Shown here: positions 1 to 10,309 of the stretch, piece after piece
How positions within the stretch are numbered: the first letter of the stretch is position 1
How the letters are laid out: the number at the start of each line of letters is the position of its first letter
DNA from: Haliotis asinina
Taxonomy: Eukaryota > Mollusca > Gastropoda > Lepetellida > Haliotidae
Length of the DNA stretch: 64,000 nt
NCBI RefSeq assembly: GCF_037392515.1
Contig: NC_090290.1
Span: 39,703,753 to 39,767,752 of the forward strand
Direction of reading: 5' to 3'
Notes under the pieces: model-generated
The model's input: only the letters and a program-made list of their open reading frames with translations
What the model was told of the DNA's origin: nothing
Databases searched by the model: none
Translations under genes and position numbers: made by a program

Positions 1-58
1 ACCGCCGCCATATAGCTGACATACTCCTGAGTGCGGCGTGCAACTAAACTCACTGACT
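1..58 (+). repeat. 3' end of the ACTC-tailed SINE
   Basis: The first bases match the tail end of the ~270-bp SINE that recurs across the window (GCCGCCATATAGCTG, then GCGGCG, then CACTGACTC). Its body lies outside the window. It abuts a likely splice acceptor at about position 68. Confidence 0.75.
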
Positions 59-68
59 CTATTCCCAG

Positions 69-272
69 ATTCGGGTCGTCATCGCCTTGTTCTGTTGGTG
101 TTTATGCTGAACTCTCTTGTGGAAGCAGCATCTTTCACATCAGGCATGCTAGGACCAGAAGAATCAGGCACATCCATACACCATCCCGCTGAGCACCGTC
201 CTCCAGCAGATCCTTCTCAAGAGGAAACACATACCCAGAGTGATGACAAGGGCAATTACAACGACCCACTGG
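69..272 (+). CDS. Upstream exon of the SMB-domain GPCR
   Basis: This open segment starts after a good acceptor (pyrimidine stretch plus CAG ending at 68) and ends at a strong donor, GTGAGT at 273. It encodes a hydrophobic stretch, HRLVLLVFMLNSLVEA, that could be a signal-peptide core, followed by a polar acidic linker. The exon ends one base into a codon, and the acceptor at 2099 supplies the missing two bases (g+at = Asp), so the frame runs directly into the receptor exon. No in-frame ATG lies upstream in this exon except one at 104, inside the hydrophobic run; the true start is probably in an exon left of the window. Exon membership is inferred from phase and frame. Confidence 0.6.
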
Positions 273-673
273 GTGAGTTAATCACTGAACATTCACCTCA
301 GAACTGATGAAACTTCAAATATACCTAAATTCTGAACTATGAATGTCCCTTCATCCCCAGCAGGGTGGAATAACTTTGATTTCACTCACGTACACACTCA
401 CTCATGAAGTCCATCAATAATGATGTGCGTTCTTGTATTTTAGCATACATGTGTAATGTAATGCTGGTAATGTAATGCTCGTCTTCCCTGTGTATAGTTA
501 CTCATTGCGCTTTGTAGGTCATTTCGTCTTCCGTATGTATTGTACTTTATTAGGCATCTCATGTTCCCTGTGAAGGTACGTATGATGCTTTGTAAGGCAT
601 CCCATCTTTCCCGTGTAAAGGTAATTACTGTGCTTGATAGGGGTTTCCGTATTCCCTATGGGTTGGAAGTTTA

Positions 674-928
674 AGACCCGTGAAGGCCCCGGTGTAGAAT
701 AGGCCTTCAGCAACCTATACTTGCCATAAAAGGCGACTATGCTTGTCGTAAGAGGCGACTAGCGTGATCGGGTGGTCAGGCTCTCTGACTTGGTTGACAC
801 ATGTCATCGGTTCCCAATTGTGCAGATCGATGCTCATGTTGTTGATCACTGGATTGTCTGGTCCAGAACGCCACCATACAGCTGGAATAATGCTGAGTGC
901 GGCGTAAAACTAAACTCACTCACTCATT
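674..928 (+). repeat. ACTC-tailed SINE, near full length
   Basis: The copy runs from the head (GACCCGTGAAGG) through the GTCGTAAGAGGCGACTA core to the tail, ending AACTCACTCACTCATT. A short stretch present in most copies (the CGATTATTTACAGA region) is missing. It sits in the first visible intron of the receptor gene. Confidence 0.85.
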
Positions 929-1340
929 AGGAAATGTAAGCGCATATATAGTTTCGTGTGGTATGCGCTTTTGCTCTGGGGCGGAAGAGTTGAGTCCCGT
1001 GAGGATCGGGGAAAAGAAAACACAGAAAGCACGGACATGGAAAAAACACATGGGCAGCTCGTCGCTGAACCTCGAAAGGTATCATTCACAATAATGGCAT
1101 GTTTGCACGGGAAATACAAACGTACCAACACACTTCATTGTATTTCCGGCAAATAAACTCCTGAAATAATTCATTTTGTTCTTTCACGAACACTATGTAA
1201 GGGTACGTATGGTGCTTTATACGACAATTCGTCTTCCGTATGTAATAGGACGTTCAGTGTGTTTCCTGTGTAATAAATCACTAACCGAAGATGGTGCGAC
1301 ATGTTCGTAAGGAAATATACGTGCATGCAGTTATCTAAAA

Positions 1341-1492
1341 GTGAGTGACTTTAGCTTTACGCCACATTCTTGAAATATCACAGCGGCGGACGCCGGAAAT
1401 AGGCTTCACACATTGTGCGAATGAGGGGAATCGAAAACAGGTCATTGGCGTGACGAGCGAGCACCTTAACCACAAGGCAACCTCCCGGTTGG
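1341..1492 (-). repeat. tRNA-derived SINE copy
   Basis: Read on the minus strand, it has a tRNA-like head with A-box-like TGGTTAAGGTG and a decayed B box, then GTGTGAAGCC and a GGCGTAAA tail followed by ACTCAC. It lies in the receptor intron and is diverged. Confidence 0.65.
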
Positions 1493-1597
1493 CTAAAAGG
1501 GATAAGATGAAATGCACTGAATCAAAGTGATTTCACAATGGAGGTCAATAGACAGTAATGAAGCTAGCTGGATTGATGTTCTTGTGTTCTAACAATA

Positions 1598-1702
1598 TCG
1601 AGGCGAAGAACACCAGATGGACCTCATACACAGTACGCATAGGGGGAATCGAACCCGTATCCTTTATAAGTGAACGCTTTAACCAGTATGCTATCTCAGA
1701 GT
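1598..1702 (-). repeat. tRNA-derived SINE head
   Basis: The minus strand shows TGGTTAAAGCG (A-box side) and a clear B box, GGGTTCGATTCCCC. The tail is missing. It lies in the same intron; 2010-2056 holds a further short SINE-tail fragment. Confidence 0.6.
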
Positions 1703-2099
1703 GTATGCCTGACAGTCTTTGGGATTAGTAATTTGACTCACACCTTCTTCTAAACAGTTACGTGCACGGAATGGCTTTAAAACAGAACTGCACATGTGTT
1801 TCGCAATACACGAACATGTGGAGCAGGTATATCAGATTTTAGGACCTGTGTTTATTGTCGGGTAAGGAGTCTTGGGCGTTTTAGAAATGGTGACAAATGG
1901 TGTGCGGCGCTGTTGCAAATATTGAAATTGTGCTTATAGCTAAATAAAGCTAAAAGTGACCATGCATCTACACAAGCAGTTGTTATCCTTTCCCTGATAT
2001 TAATCAGAGTCACTGGAATACTGCTAAATGCGGTGTAAAACATATCTCACACACTACGCATTTTCAAATAAGTCTAATTTCTGTACACGTTTTCTTTAG

Positions 2100-5000
2100 A
2101 TATTCACGTTAATCTGCACTGCGAAAGAGGGACGTGCAAAGAAAGGTGTTGGGATCCGATCTGGCGCAAGAAACAGATATCCAAGGGATCTGTCAGAAGA
2201 AAACGTTCCTTATTATTAGACAGTAGTTTACTGCTAGGGTCATCTAATGAAGAGGGCAAGTCTGGAGATAACGAGGAGAAAAATGATTATGAGAAGAAAA
2301 TGGTTATTCGCAGAAACGATGGCAATATGTTTCCTGATTTGAAGCTTTCGGAAGTGGCAAATAACAAATCTGACCAGGGTGAAGATGAAGATAGGGAAAA
2401 CTTTAAACGCAGAAGAAATCCAACCACATTCGATGCAGAGTGCCATTGTGATGAATCATGTATTATATTTGGAGACTGCTGCTATGATTTCTTTTCTCTT
2501 TGCCTGCAGCAAAATCTAACTGAATTATTGTCTAGTGTTCAGACTACAAATGGTATAAGAAGAATCATTGAAAACATCACTAAAAACAACAAAACCGTGA
2601 AGGAGAGTGTATTGATGTACTTGTACAAGAGTTGTGAAAAAATGCCTAATGACATATCTACCCAACATTACTGGATGGTATCACAATGTTCGAAGCTGTA
2701 CACCGAGAAACCTTTAAACAATACAGAAAATGACACAGTATCAAAATGTCATGATACTTCACTTGAACCTCTAGGAAGTGTTCCAGCATCTTTGAAACAA
2801 CAACCTGAAATTGTTTTTCGAAATATTTTTTGTGCAAAATGCAATGGTGTAGACAAAGACAGCGTTATCATGTGGCCATCTAAAGCCGTGTGCTCTGGTT
2901 ACTATAGCCCATCTGGTGTCACATATGATGAATTTATGAATAAATTTAGGGCCTCAGAATGCAGGGTGGAGAGTGAAGTGCCAGGTAATACCCAACCACG
3001 ATCATGCAGACAGGATCATGATATAGACCTTAGTTTGTATCCAACAGATATGGATGTCGGAGCCTTTCCAAGTCTTGACAGTTTGATGTGCAGAAGTTAT
3101 ATCTATCCAGTGGTGACAGCTAAAGGCATCAGGGTGAGGAACAGCCATTGCTCAATGTCTTCTACTAAAGATAACTTTCGGAAATTCACATGTGACCCAG
3201 TAACGCACTTTTGGTTTCACGACGTTGAGATTCCATATTGTGACAAACATTCATGCAATGGATTGTGCAACCAAACCACTGATCAGGATTGTCATTGTGA
3301 TATTAGATGCTTGACATATGGTGACTGTTGCTATGATTTCATTTCGACATGTCTGGGAAGCAATTTCACTTTACCCGACTATGCTGACAATGATACATTA
3401 ATCAACACCTTGCTGATGCAACTGAAACCAGATGAAAATGAAATATCGACTCAAGGAAGAACCGACAGTAAACAACTCTCGAACCAAATATCCACGACAG
3501 TCACCCAGCTTCAGGGATTGTATATCAGATACAGAAGATGTGTTCGTGTTCTACAAACACACTTAATATGGGCCATAGCAAAATGCCCTCAGAATAATGA
3601 AGATCCGCTTTGCGAGTCAGCTACTTCTTTTACCAATCACTCAATTTTCACTCCAGTTTCATATCATCATGATGTGAATATTGTGTTCAAGAACATTTAC
3701 TGTGGACGATGTCATGGTGTTCCAGACGAAATGTTGAATCAGTGGAATACATATATGTCCTGTGATCCTAAATCACACCCTTTTATAAACGTAGAAGCGT
3801 TCCTGTCAGAACACTGTAAGATCAACATTGAAATAATGGGTGGGCGTTCTTGTATGGAAGTGGACTTTAACCACGAACACGACCCCCTGGCGGATTCATT
3901 GTGCGGATCATACAGGTATATTGTGTACTCATCTGAACATTCAACACAATACAGAAGTCCACACTGTGCTTATCATATACATGGTGAAAAAGATATATCT
4001 TGTACTATGAAGACTCAAAAGAAGGAATCACTGGAGGATGAGGATGACAGTGCGAGGAGGGGTGGCGAACTTGGTGGCTTTAGCGTTTTGTTTAATTTCA
4101 AAGATAAGGATGTCCAATTTCAATCGACAGATGGTAAGATTATCTGTAGGTCAAATGAGGTGTATGATTTTTATGAGAAGATTTGTAGACAGATTCGTTG
4201 TCAGGAAGGCCAAAAGGCTGTCAATGGCACCTGTGTTGTCAGTGGTTTGGTGTATGCTGACAGGCAGAACCAGCTTTTCCCAAATGGCACATTACATTAC
4301 ACTGTTAGCTTCTATGTTCTCACAGAACTCCCCCTGCAAATCAAAGTCATTAAGGATTTATTAATGGTGGGGCCTCTCTTTGAACAGGCTTATGTGGTTG
4401 AAATACGTAATGTTTCAGCACTACCTGGTGATGCATCTTTTCGCGGGATAAAATGGGAATCTGGTCAAGATTTGAAACAAATGGTTAAGATTCATGTTGA
4501 AAATGTTCAATCCCTCGCAGAGGACATACACTTGATATCACACCTTGCCCAGCAGTTGGTCAGTAAGTTTGATCCTATGATCGTGGATATCATTCTTCAG
4601 AATTTCCATTCTGAAAGCGACCTGTTCTGCTCATATGGAACGGTTATGCGTTTGACGAACATCACTTTGGAATCCTTAAATGGGACACTCTATGCTGCAG
4701 ACTCGTATAAATATTACACATTAGAATCTGTTGCCTTTGTACTTGGTTTGAAAAGTGCACCTCCTGATTTACAGGAGATTTTGGTTTGTGGAATTCCTCT
4801 AAAGTGTGACCCAGTCGTTTACAATTTAACCGATTTTATACAGGAGGACGGGAATCTTAGAAACCTGTATTCAGGCGTGATTCTAGAAAATACTTCTTTC
4901 TTCATAGCAGGAGACGAAGTGCTCTCTTGTCATAACTTTACTCAATCTGGGCCTCAGAGATACTCACAGATATTCTTTAAATACGATCGCGTACAGGACA

Positions 5001-5866
5001 TTCTGACCTATGTGACTTCTGGTGTTTCCATGGTCAGTCTACTAATCACACTGATCGTGTATTCACTTTTCCCTGAACTGAGAAATCTACCAGGTCGTTT
5101 AACCATGTCTCTGTGTGCCACCCTTCTTCTTGCTCAGACTCTCCTGCTGCTCATTCATCTGCCCACGGGATGGCTGTGTCAGGCACTTGCCATCATTCTG
5201 CACTTCTCCTGGCTCTGCACCTTCATGTGGATGACAGTCCTGTCGTTAACACTGGCTCGTACATTCACCAGCAAAGGCCTTAACTCCTTGAACCAGAATA
5301 TAGCCAGGACTCATGGCTTCCTCAGTCTCTGTGCCAGTGGAATCCCTTTGCTTATTGTCACTACCTCGGTTCTTCTAGATTTCCTGGAGCTTCCCAATAT
5401 TTACATCGGTTATGGGGCACAAGGCATCTGTTGGATCGCTAATCCCCCTGCATCTCTCCTAGTGTTTGGTGTACCTCTTGCACTGATGCTTCTTGTTAAT
5501 GTCGTTGCCTTCATCGTGACGCTCTGTAATATAGAGAAGAGTCTAAAATTGTCTGAAAACATAACATCTTCAAAGAAGGACAGAGCCAAGGTATTTATCT
5601 ATGGCAAGCTATTCGTCATTATGGGCGTGTCCTGGTGTACCAGTTTTGTGGCAGCATTTGCGAACGTCAGTATTCTCTGGTATATGTTCATCATCTTGAA
5701 CGGTCTTCAAGGGTTCTATATCTTTGTAAGCTTCGTCTGTACGGACAGGGTTAAAAGATTGCTCCAAAAGAAATTCACAGGTTCTAGTACAGATACTAGG
5801 ACGACGTCTGCTATCACCTCTAGTACAGAGATTAAATCGCAGAAAACTGAAAAAAACAATATATGA
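2100..5866 (+). CDS. SMB-module seven-transmembrane receptor (secretin/Methuselah-like)
   Basis: This exon begins after TTTTCTTTAG at 2099 and stays open for about 1,255 codons to TGA at 5864-5866. Counting from the ATG at 2300 (1,188 residues), a first somatomedin-B-like Cys module spans about 48-68 (GDCCYDFFSLC) and a second about 314-351 (GDCCYDFISTC). Each is followed by a similar Cys-rich segment (IVFRNIFCAKCNGV and IVFKNIYCGRCHGV), so the ectodomain is an internal duplication. Seven hydrophobic helices occupy about 901-1147, with CWI in the second extracellular loop and LNGLQGFYIF in helix 7, typical of secretin-family 7tm_2 receptors. I see no GPS cleavage motif, which favours a Methuselah-like type over a classical adhesion GPCR. 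Upstream of 2300 the exon is open and carries a furin-like RRKR (~2196-2207) and HCERGTCKERC. The likely role is a plasma-membrane, G-protein-coupled receptor for an unknown ligand. The body looks intact, with no frame break. Confidence 0.9.
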
Positions 5867-5920
5867 TTTCAAACATGAGCCAACAAAACATTCTTGTGAA
5901 TTTCTTGGGGTTAGTTAGAT

Positions 5921-6024
5921 ATCTACTCGTTTCATAAACATTCTTAAACGCATATATATTCTGTTTTGTTCAATCTACTCGTTTCATAAACATTCACAAA
6001 CGCATATATATTCTGTTTTGTTCA
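5921..6024 (+). repeat. 52-bp tandem duplication
   Basis: Two nearly identical 52-bp units (5921-5972 and 5973-6024), each beginning ATCTACTCGTTTCATAAACA, lie just after the receptor stop codon, probably in the 3' UTR. No polyadenylation signal was clear between 5867 and 6700, and that stretch otherwise shows no gene. Confidence 0.85.
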
Positions 6025-6705
6025 AAGAACGCGAGACGATATGACTGTTTAAGAGATCTAATGCATTCCTTTATACCACGAAATGATGCTCTTTTTGTTC
6101 ATTTAAAGTATACCTCCATAGTACTTGTATACGTTATATAATATTTGATCAGATTTCAAATCGGGGAATTTGGCCAATGAGGTTTCACTACCTTTGTATA
6201 CATGGATTCTCAAATATTGACTGATATAGGTCACACGATGCTGTTGATATTCCTCTCTAGTTGAGGTCCTTAATCGTTTGTTTATATGATGAAATAACTG
6301 CAATACGCACAATATGTATCTGGGCAAAGGGCATTAAACAGATCATATGCCCATGGCAATGGCCAGGCAACACTCAGTATCAAGTAGGTCATCTTATCTC
6401 CTTTTTCATCACCATTGCCGATGCGACTATAAATTGCAAATCACTCCATCATTTCATTCTTTGATTGATCTTTCCGATAATCAACAGCTGCCAGAAGGAT
6501 GGCATTACTGCCCCTTTGGTACTTTGCAAAAACAAATGTAGCTAAAGTACTATAAGCTTACCGTGTATTGGCTTACCACTGGCTGCTGGAGATCTACAGC
6601 CCATTTGAATAATGTACACTACATACTCCTACAGTTACATGCACTTAGATTTACACGTGATGTGTATGTGCACTGTCAAACACAACGGTTAAAAACATTG
6701 TTAAC

Positions 6706-7702
6706 ATGGCGAGACAGTACTTAACTTTGGCACAGAAATGGGAGACAACTGGCATGGTTAATGGTGGAAACTCATTACGACAGGTTGCAACAACTTTTCA
6801 CAAGTCTGTTAGCGTGATATCCAGACTTTGGAATCCGTATAGAGCGACTGGTGACGTCAAAATGAGGCGTGGTCGGGGACGGAAAAAGAAAACCAACCAA
6901 CGGGATGAGCGGACCCTACGCCTTATTGCTCTGCGAGACAGGTTCACATCCTCCCCCAAAATCTAATCCAGGCGTCAGAATTTGTTCACGTACAGTACGT
7001 AATCGTCTTAAATCGGCGGGTCTTAAAAGCCGCCGTCCATTCGTTGGAATCAACATGACTGTGCAATACAAGCGCTTGAGACTGCAGTGGGCACGGAATC
7101 ATGGAGGAAGAACCGTGCGTCAATGGAGAAACACCTTGTTTAGTGATGAGAGCAGGTACACACTAGACCATAATGACGGTCGAATTCGAGTTTGGAGACG
7201 CGTTGGGGAACGTCACAGTGCCTGCACCATCAAACAGCATGGTCATTATGGAGGGGGCTCTGTTATGGTGTGGGGTGGTTTACCTTTAACCACAAAAATA
7301 TCCTGTTGATGGCAGGATAACAGGTGTACGACATCGTGATGAGATCTTGAACCCGATTGTGATCCCTTTGCGCGTACAGCAGGTCGAATGTTCCAACATG
7401 ACAATGCCCGCCCTCACATTGCTCTTGTTTGTCGGGACAGACTGAGGGCTGTAGGTATTCGAGTGTTGCAGTGGCCGGCTAAAAGTCCTGACCTTAACCC
7501 CATCAAACATCTTTGGGACGTTCTTGGCCGCAATGTTCGGGACAGACCTGTTCAACCCAGCAAGTTTAATGAACTTTTCGTGGCTCTCCAGGAAGAATGG
7601 CGTAGAATTCCGATTAGTACCATCCGTACCCTCATTACGACGATGCCATGCAGTTCTCTAGAGACATGGGGGACACACCCGATATTGATTTTCATCACTT
7701 GA
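6706..7702 (+). pseudogene. Tc1/mariner transposase relic
   Basis: The first frame starts at ATG 6706 with a paired helix-turn-helix (SLRQVATTFHKSVSVISRLW) and a basic GRKKK hook. The second frame carries TVRNRL and the first catalytic Asp in FSDESRY. The third carries the second Asp in FQHDNARPH and PDLNPIKHLWD. The family normally has Glu in NPIEHLWD; here it is Lys, so the DD34E triad is lost. Pieces lie in three frames: a stop at 6964-6966 closes the first and a frame change near 7300 separates the second and third. Total length matches a ~340-residue Tc1 transposase. Terminal inverted repeats were not found. Confidence 0.9.
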
Positions 7703-8286
7703 CATAAGCCTTTTCATCTGTATGAACTTTTCTCTTACTGTTTCAAAGATTAAAGGTCACATGCCACCAAAAAACAAACATAATTAAAACACACTTATCA
7801 CTTATTCATGACATCTAATATACATTGCCGCTTGTTAAAAAACACATAAACAAAATTATAAGCGTACAATCGCGATTCAAAAGTGCAATATTTTGTACTT
7901 GGGCTTACTTCCCTCGAAACGAAGCCCTCGCGAGACCGAACCCAGTCATAGCGGGTGGCTGTGCACTCAAGGGTAACGACGGATTCCGATTGGCTGGTTC
8001 ATTTGCTGATACGCTGAGGGCTCATTGTGTGTACAGAAAGATGATCTGTTTGATGGGCATTTTATAAGTATGCCTAGTCACAAGAAAGTAAGATTCTTTA
8101 TGGATAACAACTTCTTTAATTGTACTTGATGCGTCGTTTCAATATGGATTCGTATACTGTTGTCAAACAAAATCATTTACACTAGAATAAGTTGTTATCC
8201 CTAGAGAATTTATTTAGAGATGTTGGGTTTTGTAAATACACGTTCTATGTATTTGATTTCGATGAAATAAAAAACCATTTCTAGAG

Positions 8287-8573
8287 ATGGCGAACTACTG
8301 CGTGACTGGAAAGTGTCATTCGTCCAAGTACAAAGCAGGACTTGAAAGAGTTTGCACCGGTTTCCGTCAAATCCAGTCATCCGAAAAAATGGATGTAGTT
8401 TGTTTGCAACCCACAGACATAAAAACTTATCATGTGTACAAGTATCACACCTGCCTGATTACATAATGTGGCAGAGACTGGACTCGGGTTCACGAGTCAT
8501 AAATCAGTTTATTTTGTTTATGGTGTATAGCCTTATAGGTGTTAAGTTCAAACTGCACGTGGTCAATGATTGA
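8287..8573 (+). pseudogene. THAP zinc-finger domain relic
   Basis: ATG at 8287 opens MANYCVTGKCHSSKYKAGLE, which fits the N-terminus of a THAP domain with its first C-x4-C pair. The expected continuation, HRFPSNPVIRK, is present but one frame over. A second single-base shift in an A-run moves the expected Trp (KKW), and stops follow. THAP domains bind DNA and are common in host regulators and in P/Kolobok-type transposases. No transposase domain follows, so this is either a transposon fragment or a dead gene. 7703-8286 and 8574-8855 hold no recognisable gene. Confidence 0.6.
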
Positions 8574-8855
8574 AGCTGTCTATTGTATATTGTCTTTAGC
8601 AGACAGGCAGGCAGACATACAGGTGTCAATAAACCAGACACTGAGCTTTCTCTGTGACAGAGGCTGCTTTCTACAATCAACAAGGTTGTTTATGTAAAGA
8701 GTAGATTACTTACTTGTTTGTGTACACAACCAAGATTAGACTACTGCTTACGACCACATACTCCGAGCATGTATACTGTTTCAAGCTCCGCGAACCTATT
8801 CACTGCGCATGCGTTATGGGCGCAGCGTAGCGCAGCACAGTTGTTGAAACCAGTT

Positions 8856-8877
8856 TTCCCCCCAGCGCTGGGGGGAA
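8856..8877. other. 22-bp perfect palindrome
   Basis: A C6 run, AGCGCT and a G6 run, flanked by TT and AA, form an exact inverted repeat with no loop. It lies in a locally GC-rich patch. It could be a protein-binding site, an element end or chance. Confidence 0.7.
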
Positions 8878-10309
8878 TTTAGTGACTCGTTTGAACTCCG
8901 ATTTCGCGGGCTTTTTTTTCATCGCGTTTTTTTCAACTTTATAAACTGAATTGGCACTTTTCATGATTTGTTTCGGTAAGTGCATACCTAAAGGTATCAG
9001 AATCTGCAAAGTTGTGTTGTACGTTGCATGTGACCTTTAAAAGTTTTTTCCATGAGTATATTATTACTGAGCCTACGTTTAAGCTCAATACGTCCCTACA
9101 CCAGATACATCACCTGGCAACGCACTTTGTTGCATACATGTATGTAGGGGGTATAGATATAGCATAAGCTTTTTCTTTTTGTTTCGTATGCTTGATAGAA
9201 ATTGGTTTGTTTGTAGATATATAACGGTTTATTAATGATGTGTATTTATAGAAATTCCGTTGTTATGTTGTATTGTCTATTAAAGTAATGTATTTCTGAC
9301 ATATTAGATTAGATTTTAGTTGTTTGTTGTCTTTAGACCATGTTCAGTCTAATTTTACATATTGTTAGTGTATGATGTTTTATTCTTGATATGGTTGAAA
9401 TATCGCCGATGTGGCCATAGATCACAAAGCTCACTCATTTGCTTGTAAGTGTATGCACTGATAGATTTCAGTATTAAATTTTGTTGTATTTTTTATTTGA
9501 TAATGTTGATCAAAATTCCGTGTTTGTTAATTAAAGACATAGATGTTGTACACTTCCATGGTTGTGTTGTTAGTCAATGCCGACTTCTCCTTCAAATGTG
9601 ATTTTCAATAATATTTCGATCACATGTATATTTGGACAGGTTTCAACGGTTTTACATAGGTTATTCTGATTGTACGAAGAAGGACGGAATATTTTCATAT
9701 ATATATTGTGTAATTGAACGCACTGTTCCCTGCGTTATCACTAATACAAACCTCAACACTAGTTGTCATCAATATGAGGAAACCGTATACACAGGATATG
9801 TAAATTGTGTTTTTTGTGTTGCATACATTTGTATATACACAACTGATCTGTGCAGGTGTATAAGCAATAACTAAAAGACTAGAAGACTAGTCAAAAACCA
9901 TTAACTGCAAAAGGAGTTTTACCTAGGAGAAATATATGAACTCATCTTTTACTCTCTCATACTCTCCCCCTCTCAACAACATCCCCCGCCAAAAAAAAAT
10001 GAAAACAAACAAACAAACACAAAAGCAATCCAAAAAAAATGGAATCAAAACCAAACACACACACATGAAACAAAACAAAAAAACCCCAAAACGATCAGGG
10101 AAGAGGTCAAAGAGATGCGGACAACGAGAACAGAAGTCACTAACATCACAAGACATAAAAGAAGCTTTGGTGACCAACTGCTGTGTGAAAGATTGCTTGA
10201 AGAAAATGTCTTTTGAAATTATCTCTCGACTGACATTGGTTTGAGTCTTCCTCCAAAATGACAAACAGAGCTGCTTCATCAACAGTCACTTGAGGGCAGT
10301 CTTCAGATA
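8878..10309. other. No gene seen; possible LINE 3' tail
   Basis: AT-rich DNA. At about 9385-9445 the text GATATGGTTGAAATATCGCC plus CTCACTCAT resembles the 3' end of the LINE family described at 18.5-21.1 kb. An A-rich, CAAA-repeat stretch lies at 9990-10090. Short open frames here resemble nothing I know. Confidence 0.5.

Noticed and set aside
38-68. Coding start in the SINE tail at the left edge
   Set aside because: No ATG is present there; the open frame would need a GTG start. The splice acceptor at 68 explains the boundary better.
9923-10282. A-rich open stretches on both strands
   Set aside because: Low-complexity CAAA/GTTT text with no domain.
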